From the NCBI RefSeq assembly GCF_003073045.1, contig NC_037592.1:6189924-6253923 (forward strand): a DNA stretch of 64,000 bases, in the 5' to 3' direction. The notes beneath the pieces were generated by a model. It saw only the letters and a program-made list of their open reading frames with translations, was not told the origin of the DNA and did not search any database. Below are positions 33,191-44,000 of this stretch, in pieces. Position numbers and translations under genes: made by a program. Numbering within the stretch: position 1 is the stretch's first letter; each line of letters starts with the position of its first letter. The DNA comes from Pomacea canaliculata (taxonomy: Eukaryota > Mollusca > Gastropoda > Architaenioglossa > Ampullariidae).

Positions 33191-34290
33191 TTAAATAATT
33201 AAATAATTTGGACTGTGGGTAGCTGACAGGTTGAATATATCTGCACGTAACCACTTTTCCCAGCCCTGGTCTTACACCACAAGGAGGATTTATGTTGGTC
33301 ACAAGTTTTTTCCCTCAAACAGCTTCGCTTGATCTAATGGAAACACATCAATCACTGCAATGATCATAAATATAATCTTATTATTAACTAATGATTTATC
33401 AAATAACAGTGTTAGGTCTAGTGGCATACTTGCAGTTAATTCTATTGAAATTACTTGAATATTTGGAAATCATTGGACAAATTTGCGGAATTGTATGGTG
33501 CTGGTGTAGTTTAACCCACAAAAAAAATCATATTGTTCTTGCTTTTTTGGAGGGTTCACTGCAACTTTATTAAGTGGCTGTTGCAAACAACTTTCCTGCT
33601 TCTTCTTGTTGGCTTGTGAAGACACCAAGTCTATTGCTATAACTTTTAAAAATACGGTGTCAAGCTTTTTTGAACTTGGGAATAACCAGTATGTAGGCAG
33701 GTCAGTTGGAGTTGCCTCCTTATTCTTGGTGAAAGTTCCTATGCAAATGAATGTCTCCTACATGGCTGTAGGTCTCAGAAAGTTTTGCCATGCATGTGCA
33801 ATGAACAGACTGAAGAGATCCATCATGTGCAGTTATCATCCATGGTTCCAGAAGTTTCTGTGAAATGTGCATTGCGTTACATGAAAATCACATTTATAAA
33901 GTGATAATTTTATATTTCATATTCTCTATAATTTGTCAGTCATAAATAAAATCCTATTACTCAAGTGTGTAATAGTTCATGTTTTTAAAAATTTTTGGCA
34001 GAAACGTTTTACTTATCTCATGTTTGATTTGAGGTACAAAGCTTATCCTACAACTAGGCATAGTAGACGATGTTGATATACGTGAATTCTGGCCACATCA
34101 TTTGAGCCCGGCTGCATGATTTGCGATGAATGTCTAAGGGCAAATGTCGATCTCAGAAGTTATTCTATAACCTTCTTTGATATCGTCTGTCAAAAATGAA
34201 CCTCGCCCATGCTCAAAATCACTAACAGGTGTAGCCATTGTATCTTCGCACGAGTTAATATCTTCTGTTTAAAATCGAAATGGTCCTCAT
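33191..34290. other. 3' flank of copy 3
   Basis: No gene recognised. AATAAA at 33945-33950, about 830 nt after the stop, is a reasonable but unproven poly-A signal. Confidence 0.45.
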
Positions 34291-34588
34291 AAGATCTTTA
34301 TTGTTCTTTAATGCAACAGTATAATGTTGTAATGAGTATACTTCAACAGGTAGAAAACATTACTCAAAATAAATGGGAGGCATGTGATTTGTTAACTTCT
34401 CTTATTAACAGTTGTGACTACAGCTCAGACTGGGAACCATGATGTAGCACATAAACAGTTGTCAACAACGGATATGACGACCAATCCACAGAATCAGGTT
34501 TCCTCTCGTTTCGTCACAACACAACAAAAACTAAATAAAATGTGGAAACAACTTTCCGCTGCGAGTTAGTGACGTCACTAGGTGTGAC
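34291..34588 (+). pseudogene. Relic of a family 5' leader and start
   Basis: It aligns with the intron end, acceptor (AG at 34410-34411, then TTGTGACTACAG) and start region of copies 4 and 5, including A-A-T-A-A-A-A-T-G-T-G-G (codons K-M-W) and the TGACGTCACTAGGTGTGAC motif. About 40 bp between are deleted and homology ends at 34588, so no ankyrin gene follows. Its frame (M-T-T-N-P-Q-N-Q-V-S) agrees with that before copy 4 and suggests an older start codon than the one now usable in copy 5. It is probably a leftover of a lost or truncated array member. Confidence 0.75.
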
Positions 34589-35188
34589 TGAAAACCTCAG
34601 AAGCGGTAGCCGGAGACAGTTTTTATGGACAACAAAATCTATAAACAGGTGTAACATCAAATAAAGAAGTGTGTTCCACCATAAGGTCTGAACTCATGAC
34701 CTTATAATCTTCACCACAACAATGACAAACCAGTTTTGATTCTGCGCTACTCAGACGGATACAAGAACCAGTTTCTGCCAGTTCTTTAGACTATCTCTAG
34801 TGTTACGTAACCAATAAGGTTGACGGGTAAAAGGCACAGTCCCATCAACTCCCTTTTCTGGTCTCTTTAAACTACAGCTGGGACATGGCACTTTATTATT
34901 GAATTACTGTTATTAATTACGAAACTAAATTTTACTGCCCTCTATCAAATTGTCAGTCGGCAGTAGTCACATGACAACACTACCTACCTGCAGTCAACAT
35001 AGCCATTGCAGGCCCCTCACCTATTCAGGTAAAGTGACCTCTTGAACTACTCATTAACGATAAAGTTTATGCACACGCACCAGTCGAGTCGAGTTACAGG
35101 CCAACAATTATTTGTGATTTTGAAAAAACAAAAAACTGCCTACGATCTTTGCCGTTGACCTCAGGTGTTCAGGTATAGTCTGCAAAAC

Positions 35189-35284
35189 ATGGCTGACTGT
35201 CCTGTCGACGAGGTACAAATAACGATTCCTGACAAAGACGGTCATTACCTCCATTTTAACATCTCTTCAAAGCTACATCTGTAG
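35189..35284 (+). CDS. Small ORF of unknown function (31 codons)
   Basis: An ATG in good context (A at -3, G at +4) opens M-A-D-C-P-V-D-E-V-Q-I-T-I-P-D-K and ends at TAG 35282-35284. The composition looks protein-like, but length alone gives no support; it might be the first exon of a gene whose other exons I cannot identify. Confidence 0.2.
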   Translation: MADCPVDEVQITIPDKDGHYLHFNISSKLHL

Positions 35285-35294
35285 ATATCTATTT

Positions 35295-35624
35295 GTGTCT
35301 TTAGGTAGCAGTAGTCCTTGTGTCTACCAAAGTTCGCTTGTAAACAAACTTCTGTATTTCTGTACATTAGTAGATTACACTAATCTACACGAAAGTTACC
35401 TGCACATTATTGTTGGAACTGTTGTGTATTTTCTTTTTAACCTGCTTCTACTTTTTCTTTTCACTGGTGCACAAAAGATCTTGAGACCAGTCAATTTTCG
35501 AGAAACACTCAAAGGAAGGACACGTGCACTGTCATCTAACAACCCTCCTACAACAACCCACGAGACTGATGTTCACCAAAGTGCAAAATCACTGGTCACT
35601 CGAAGCACTTTCAAGAGGTTTTGA
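35295..35624 (+). CDS. Hypothetical ORF with one hydrophobic segment
   Basis: A 109-codon frame beginning at GTG, with no ATG near its start; a CTTTAG just inside it could be a splice acceptor. Residues about 38-57 (I-I-V-G-T-V-V-Y-F-L-F-N-L-L-L-L-F-L) could span a membrane, followed by a basic, serine/threonine-rich tail. No family is recognised. It could equally be chance. Confidence 0.2.
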   Translation: MSLGSSSPCVYQSSLVNKLLYFCTLVDYTNLHESYLHIIVGTVVYFLFNLLLLFLFTGAQKILRPVNFRETLKGRTRALSSNNPPTTTHETDVHQSAKSLVTRSTFKRF

Positions 35625-36424
35625 AGAGAAGAGATCAGCTAAACATTCTATTCCACATTTAATCATAAAGGTGAGGAGAAGTACATAAAACTATTCTCTA
35701 AGACTCATACAGGGGATACCATTGGACAACCCCGCCTATCCAGCATCCCTCAACCAACCACTAGTCACCATGAACAACAGGAATATTTCACCCTACTTGA
35801 CCACCAACCCAAAGTACAGGTGGTGGGGTGCATGTAGGTAAGGCGCCACCAGCCCGACTAGACCTTAACGATTTTATGTTGAACTTGAAGTGACTACAGG
35901 ACCACAAGCCTGGATTGACAGAGCAACGCGAGCTGAAAAAAAGGCCTTCCCCCATTTACATGTACATGCATAGAAGTCACACAAAAAGATTTTTATTCAG
36001 TGCGCCTCTTTGTCAGGCAAATCAGAATGTCACCAAAGGCCTGACACGTCCAGAAACAAATTTATGCTCAAAGGATATCGCTGATTTTTTTATACCATCT
36101 ACTGCCTTGAATGAGAGTTCATGAAAATTGTTTTACTGCACTTGTCACGCTATGGTTGCCATGGAACGATCCTAAAATTGGCCCAAAACAAACAAGCATT
36201 TTAAAAAATTTATAACTTCCGTCAGTTTTGTGAGTAGACTCAAAGTTATTTTGAAAATTGTTACCGTAAACTAATATCTCCAATCGCAAGATAAGGAATT
36301 TGCAAAATCAACTTAGTTATTTTTTATGAATTTTTGGTAAAACTGTGCTAAACTTTACGAAAATTTATTTAAAATCGTATAACTGCTAAAGAGCAGAAAA
36401 AAAAGTTTAGGAACTGTTTATTGC

Positions 36425-36483
36425 ATCTGTGTACAAACGTGACGTCCCGAGTTTGACATTTTTCTGCATAACAAACCCTACGA
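36425..36483 (+). other. Fragment of the family leader intron
   Basis: The stretch from GTACAAACGTGACGTC to ACAAACCCTACGA resembles 37518-37595 within the copy 4 leader intron. It ends exactly where a hAT-like element begins. Confidence 0.5.
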
Positions 36484-36580
36484 CAGCGGTTCTCAAGTGG
36501 GCGCGACCCCCTGGGGGTCGCGACGTGCCTACAGGGGTCGCGAAGGTGGTCCTCTTTTTAAAAGTTTCTGTATACCGCTG
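36484..36580. mobile_element. Small hAT-like non-autonomous element
   Basis: It begins CAGCGGTTCTCAAGTGGG and ends ACCGCTG, i.e. 7-bp terminal inverted repeats of hAT type, with a palindromic GACCCCCTGGGGGTC inside, typical of this MITE style. No 8-bp target-site duplication was found, so the right edge may be wrong. Confidence 0.55.
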
Positions 36581-37270
36581 AAATTAGCTCCCTAGCATTG
36601 TGTATCACCGCCAGTTGAGGCGATCAAACTCCAAATCTTTCTTCCTATTCAAGTACACTGTCTCGCATGCAACTTCTCATCCAAAACCAAAACACAATCC
36701 CCCTCTAAACAATTAAGCCTCCAATCTCCATCGCCTTTTGCCCTCTCTCTCCCCCAACTCATCGCTGTCCATCACATTTTGTTAAAAAACATCTAAAAGC
36801 ACGCAGTCAGGAAACGTCCATCATTCACATCGCCCTCGCACGTGCTCCAGTCCTAGTACTCTGTCCCTGACAGAAGGCCATGACCACACAGTGCGATGGG
36901 CTAAGAACGACGATGGCTGCTGCACTGGTCGACATAAGAGAACGTTTGGAATATGCAAGGGAAAGACACCAACATGTACAAACAATGACAAGAAGTGCTT
37001 CGTTAATTATTGTCAGGACGCAAAAGATACGCAAGACAAACAATATTAAGACTGATCGTACGACAGTAAATGTATATTGCAAGACTGCAAGAATACATGG
37101 ACTTCACTACAATGACTAAGAATAGAGCCATTGCTCCTCAAGGTGTCTCGGCGTGGGTTATATTAGCAACCAAGTCAACAAGCCACGGTCGCTAGACATA
37201 GAGAGTAGTGTTTGTTCTTCACTAGAGCTTTGTGACTTGGGTAAATCGTGTTTGTAGTTGTCTTCAAATT
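36581..37270. other. Spacer upstream of the copy 4 leader
   Basis: No gene is recognised. The part near 37140-37200 (ATTAGCAACCAAGTC) matches 49475-49540 upstream of copy 5, so the shared upstream homology begins there. It may contain the promoter; no TATA box could be singled out. Confidence 0.4.
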
Positions 37271-37379
37271 AATTTGAGGAAAGTGAATCCTTCTCAGGTG
37301 GTCCCTGACTTTAAAGAAACTTCGTAGGAGTCAGCAGCCGAGCGAGAAGGTCTTTCGTCAGATGAAATTATCTAAGAAC
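37271..37379 (+). other. Probable leader exon (5' UTR) of copy 4
   Basis: Closely matches 50070-50183 before copy 5 (shared GTCAGCAGCCGAGC) and ends at a consensus donor. No long ORF crosses it, so it would be untranslated. Confidence 0.6.
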
Positions 37380-37708
37380 GTAAGTACAGATGTTTTGTTC
37401 AAACTCACCATAGACACTAAGAGGTCAGCACTCAGACCTGAGGATTGTGTGTGGATACATTGCAATTGTCAACTTTTTGACCACCAAAGAGAGCTGTGGG
37501 CTATTATGATAAGTCACCTGAGTACAAATGTGCTAAGGTCACGCCGTTTGACATCTTTCTCTGTATAACAAACAACAAACCCTACAAGATCTTTAAATGT
37601 ATCTCAATGCAGTAATATAATATCACAAAGAGTATTAAGTAACAGATATAGACTAGAACTCCAAAATAAAGGGTAAATATCTGATTTATTTTTTTCGTTC
37701 ATTAACAG
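37380..37708 (+). other. Probable 5'-UTR intron of copy 4
   Basis: GTAAGTACAG donor at 37380 and a T-rich tract ending TTAACAG at 37708; 329 nt. Donor and acceptor are both conserved before copy 5, and the acceptor also in the relic at 34410. Confidence 0.6.
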
Positions 37709-38045
37709 GGATGACTACAGCTTAGAATCGTTGCCTACCTTCCCAAACCCTCAGTGGCGTCAGGTACTGGTTGGACAGTAGCTAGGGAGACGAGAAGGAC
37801 ACCTACCTCCTTGACCTCGAATGTTAAGCCCCTGGTGACCTGAAAAGGTTATGTGACTACCTTTAGCTTTACAGCTTACACTCGGACATAAAACGTAGAT
37901 CATAGTCAACAACAGATATGGCGACCAATCAACACAATGAGGTTTCCCTCAGGTTCAGTCAGCATGCAGAGAATCTACATCCAAAAAATAAAATGTGTAC
38001 AGAACTAAACTCCGCTTCTGACTCTAGAACTGGACTTTTGTGTGG

Positions 38046-41000
38046 ATGATTGCTGAGTGCTATGACGTCACTAGGTGTGACATAGAGCAGAGTTGTCTTC
38101 TCCACAGACTAGCAGCAGCACCGGAAGTCAGTCTCTCACTTGCACGAGATGTTATAACGAAAATCTTAAAACATGAAGTCGACATCAACATGGTGGATAC
38201 AAGCGGTGACACAGCTGTCGTGGTGGCTGCCAGATGTGACAACACAAAGATGGTGATGGAGCTTCTATCCCGACAGGCAGCTCTACCACCTGATGTAACA
38301 CACGTGTGTTCTTTCTTGCAGACTCTGACTAACAACTGGAAACCACAAGAGACGCCTTATATGCACGCGCTTGTTGTCAAACTGTTGTGGGACAGACTAC
38401 AAGACACAGCACTACACAGCTGTCACAAACAGCTTCACCACACACTGGTCCGGCTGGCAGTCACGTTTCACACGTCACTTGTACGTGAAATGTTTGTAAC
38501 AGAACAACAAGTGAACTCTGTAGACAGTGAGGGGATGGCCGTGTTACACAGAGTGGCCATGTTTGATAGCGATGACCATATCCGTGTTGTGCTCTTCCTT
38601 ATCATCAAAGGAGCAGACGTCAACCTACAGAACACGACAGGTGACACACCTCTACATGTTGCTGTAAAACACAAGAACTGGACCATGATGGAGGTCTTAT
38701 TACACCGACAAGCATACAGTAATGTAGTTAATTGTGACCAGCGCTCAGTTCTACACATTGTGGCGTCTCACACTGACCCTAACGATTTTCCTAAACTTGA
38801 TAAAATCCTTCCGTTGTTAATCCGTAACAACAACGACATCAACAAAGAGGACGGCGAAGGAAACACAGCCTTACATCTGGCAGCCCTTGCTGGTAACATG
38901 GGGTTTGTGAAGACATTGTTAGATAATGGTGCTCGTGCTGATGGTGTTGACAAAGAGCAGAAGACGGTGTTGCACATGATGGCGATGACGAATAGTTATA
39001 TATTTTCAGATACTAGCCTGTATATCCCAGTTTTATTGGTGATTTTAAAGAAAGGGGTAGATACGCACGCAAGAGATACTGAGGGTAACTCAGCTTTGTG
39101 TCTTGCTGCCAAACATGACAACTGGGACATGGTAGAAATTTTGTTGAAGTATTTTGATAATGCTGCTGAGCCTGATAGTGAAGGGTTTAATATTCTGCAT
39201 AGGTCTGCAATGAGCTTACTTAACAAAAGTTTGTTTTACCAGGTGTCTCAACGAGTTAGTGATATAAACAAAAAAAGTCTGACTGGCGACGCACCCATTC
39301 ATCTCGCTGCCAAGTGTAACAACTGGGGCATCGTCAGGCTACTGCTAAGAGAAGGTGCGATAATAGATGATCTAGACCATGAAGGATTTCATATTCTTCA
39401 TCGAATGGCTACTGGAGGGAATGGACATAATTATTTGTCTCGTTATATGGCCAAGTGCACTAACTATAACACTCGATGTCGGACTGGAGAGACGGTGTTG
39501 CAGTTGGCGGCTAAACATGATAACTGGCCAATGGTCTACCATCTAGCAAAACACGTGGAAAACGTTGATGAGGTAGATTCTGAGGGTTTGACTATTATTC
39601 AAAGGCTTGTCATGACACACACGCCTTCATTTCCATTATTCTGTCGCCTCATAGACCTCGGCGCTGACTACACCTGTCGTGATAGAAACGGTGACACCTT
39701 GCTGCACCTGGCTGCCAGAAAGGACCACTGGGAGATTGTCCAACACCTTATACAGTCTGGACTACCAGCAGACACACCTGACAGTGAGGGTTTTGTCATT
39801 CTTCACAGAGCAGCAGCAAGCACAAGAGATTCGATGTCACAATATGTGTTTCAGTATCTTTTAAAACATGATCCTGACTTGAACAAGCGAACAAATTCTG
39901 GTGACACAGTCATACATCTAGCTGCCAAGCATGAACGATGGGAAACTGTCGTGACCCTGATGGAACACGGTGCCAATCCCTTTGACTGTGACAGTGAGGG
40001 TACTAGCGTACTTGATAGAGTGGTCAAGGGTTCGTGTTCCCCCGATCAGGAGTCATCCATTCTTAAAATGGCAATCCAAAGAAATAAAGCACTTGTATTA
40101 GCAAATAATACACTTGTATTTGAAGCAGCAAACTCTGGAAAATGGGATGTAGTCCAATATTTGGTGGATCAAGGTGTAAATATTCACCAGCTCGACTCCC
40201 AGGGTTTGAGCCTCTTACATATTATAGCCAAAAGAGAACAGTCTCTGTGCCAAGACCAAAGTATAAATAAACTTGTGAAAGTACTTCTGGATAACGGCAT
40301 GAGTATGGAAGATAGATATCCAAATGACAACACTCCACTGAAGCTGGCTGCTAAGTCTAATAATTGGGGTTTAGTCGAGTATTTATTGCTGCAAGGGGCG
40401 ACCGTTCAGAGCCCTGACAGTGAGGGTGTCTTTGTGCTTCAGCGACTGGCCATGTACAGTGAATATAATGATAGTCACCGCCAGCTTCTTCAGCTTCTCA
40501 TCAAGGCAGGGGCAGATGTGAATGTGCGCCACCCCAGTGGTGACTCACTTCTTCACCTCAGTGCCAGAGTAAACAACTGGTCCTTTGTTTCTCATATCGT
40601 TCAAGAGAGAAGTAACTATGACCTGGACGAACTTGACAGCGATGGTTTCAACATTCTGCACAGATTAGCGCAGTTTGACAGAGGCGCAGAATGGGTGGAG
40701 AAAGGTTTGATCAAAGAATTTAAGCTAGACGCCACCTGTGGAAATGGGGACACCTGCTTACTGCTGGCTGCAAAGCAAGAAAAATGGGTCTTCATCACAT
40801 GTATACTTAAGCATATCTTAAACAAAAGCAGCCAGCCATGTAATAATGATCTTCACAGGTTTCGTCTTGACACATCTTCAGAACGAATCCATCACACAAT
40901 AACTTCTCTAGGTATTCAAAATGTCCAAGATTGTCTCCCCATGTTAGATAAGAGAGACGAACGTGGATATACGGTCTGGCATTATGCGGCCATGAAGAAA

Positions 41001-44000
41001 CAGTGGGACATCATCCGGGAACTTACAGAATGTGGTGTAAATACGGAACACGTGGACGATGAGGGACTCAATATCTTACAGAAAATGGCGTCGGATTGCG
41101 AATATTCAGTTCGGGGTAAAGAATGTCTGACGACATTTTTAAAAGAAAAAGGTTTCGATTTCACAATTAAAGATGACTTCGGAAATACTTTGCTACAACT
41201 GGCAGCCAAGAACAATAATCTTCAAATGGTCACCTTACTTCTAAATCATGTTGATGATGTTCGTGTTAAAGACAGCGATGAACTTCCTGTCCTGCACAGA
41301 GTTGTTCCGATGATAAGTAAGAGCATAAGTTCTGAATGTGAAAAAGTCGTGACACGTTTGATAAAATCTGGAGCAGAAGTGGAAGAACCTTCATGGGATG
41401 ATAACACGCCCCTACATGTAGCAGGTAAATGTAACAGCAGGTCGCTTGTCAGCCTGTTATTAACACACGGAGCCCAAGCAGAGGTATGTGATTCAGAAGG
41501 ACTTTCTCTTCTACACAGATTAGCAATTCAGGACATAACAATATCGATTGTTGACGAACTTTTACAGAGTGGTGCAAGTATGAATCAAAAGGATCTCCAA
41601 GGAAACACGCCTCTTCAACTTGCTGTCCACCATCAAAACTGGGAGGTGGCTCGAAAGCTAGTTGAGTGTGGGGCAGAGGTTAACGAGCTCGACTACGAAG
41701 GTTACACTGTCCTCCACAGACTGGCCCAGATACAACATCCTAAACAAAATCCTTACCACCAGGATACTGAAGATTCTGAGGAAGAGTTTTCACAAGATTC
41801 TGAAGAATCGTTTTCACAAGAATATGAATACGAATATATTTGTCTAGCTAGAATTGTACTTGAAAAGGGAGGTAAGTGTGATATTCTTTCACGGCGTGGT
41901 GAGACAATTTGCGAGATCGCCGCTAGAAATGAGAACTGGGACATCATGAAGTGTTTACTTACTCGTGGCACCCCTCCACTCAGAGTGCATAACACTTCTT
42001 TACTACACTGTTTGGCTGCTAGTTACGATGGAGACAATCAGATTAATGTCTGTGACCTCCTGATGGAGAAAGGATTGTCTGCTGAAACTGAAGATCATGA
42101 TGGCAACACGGTGCTTCACCTCGCAGCTAAGGCAGGTAACTGGGACTTGGTGAAACATCTCCTACAGAAGGGCGCAACCTGCAGAACGTTAGATAGTAAT
42201 GGCTTTTCTGTTTTACACAGATTTGTTAGTGATATGAACATTTATGCAGACAGTCGTCGATTAGATGTACTAGATATGATCCTCTCATCGAATGTCGATG
42301 TAAACGCTGAGGATCCTCGTGGTAACACAGCGATACAGACAGCAGCAAAACGGCAGCTTTTGGATATTGTGGACCGACTTATAGACACTGTTGAAAACTT
42401 CAACACCAAAGACAGCGACGGCTTTACTCTGCTCCTGAGATTATCACAAACACCAGACAATCTTTCTCTTTGTCAGCATTTAGTGCAGGAAGGTGCTGAC
42501 ATCAACGCCTGCTCGACAGACGGGGACTCAGTCCTTACACTTGCAGTCAAGAACGACAATTGGTCTGTGGTAGAACTCCTGTTGAACAAGGGTGCACACG
42601 TCCATGTCCATATTCTACAGAATCTTTATGCCATTCATAGACTCATAAGATGTCGAAAATTCACATCTGATTTTGATGACTTGCAGATAATGGAATTATT
42701 CATAAACAAAGGAGTGTCTAAGGACATGCCAGATTTCTGTAGAAAGACACCTGCAGAGTTGGCACTCACACACAAAAAATGGAAGCTTCTCACATTTCTT
42801 TTACGATGTGGAGCATGTTTGAATAACAGTCCTACTAAGAGGCTCTTAGTTTTTCACGAGCTTGCTAAATGCATGTCTGCCTCCACCCACTCAACAGATA
42901 TTACTCGACTTCTGATTAGCCGTGGTTTAGACATTAACTTGCAAAACAGTGCTGGTGATACCCCTGTCCATGTGGCGGCTGATAATGACAACTATGACAC
43001 TGTTACAACATTTGTAGAGAACGGAGCAGATACAAACACGCTTGACAGAAAGGGAAAATCTCTTCTTTATAAAATTATTCATAAACTCATATGGGAACCA
43101 ATTGTAACACCTGAATCGGGCATTCAGTTCATACTTCACTGGACGTCAGAACTTTCTCAGCCAGACTTAGCAATGTTTTATCAGGCGCTATTTAATCCAA
43201 ATTTGGAAAATTTAGAAAGAACAGAATTAGTGCCCAAGTCACTTGTAAAACTTATAAAAACGTTGAAAGAATTTGGAGCAGATTTCAACTGGCGAGGGCC
43301 AGAAAACAAAACCGTCTTTCAAATGGCTGTCGACAGAGAAAGATGGGAGGTGGTCAGAGTGCTTCTTGAAACAGGAGCTGAATATTCACTTAGTAAACAG
43401 GAAAAGCAATCGACAATGAACTCGCTCCATAATCTCAAATGGAACGATGTTAGCGAGAACAAGGTGAAAAGTTTTATAGAGTACATCACAAACGATCTTT
43501 CTGATACTGATAATTCTTTTCAAGATAACCGCCGTTCCGCTGATCTACAAACAGTTTTACAGAAATGTGTCGAGTGCTCCAATTGGAGAATGGCAACGGT
43601 CTTGGTAGAGTGTAGAGGAGAAAGGTGCGGAATGAATACACAAGAATCACTCTTGGGGAAAATGATGTCAAGGTATTCACAGAATGAGCACGCGGAATGG
43701 ACTTCTTTCCTTGATTTGTTGATTTCAGAAGGACTTGATATCAACTCCAAACTTCAAAATGGATCTGGAGTACTTTTCCACGATGAGACCATCAAAAGTT
43801 TAACTTCCGACGAAAAAGGCTTTGCCAATTCTTTGTTCTATGCACTAATGGAAAGGGGGGCCGACCCTCTGGTAGAAAATTCAGCAGGACAGACACTTCT
43901 CAGGGAAGTTGTATGCTTCGGTGGACAGCGTACACTGAATGCTCTGAAGAAACTTCTTCCCTTTGGAGTAACCACGCATCAGCCGAGATTTACTGAGGCT

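Larger units (their letters stand above)
34589..36424. other. Spacer with uncertain small ORFs
   Basis: Not obviously repetitive. Two short frames (35189-35284 and 35295-35624) are listed separately; otherwise nothing is recognised. Confidence 0.4.
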
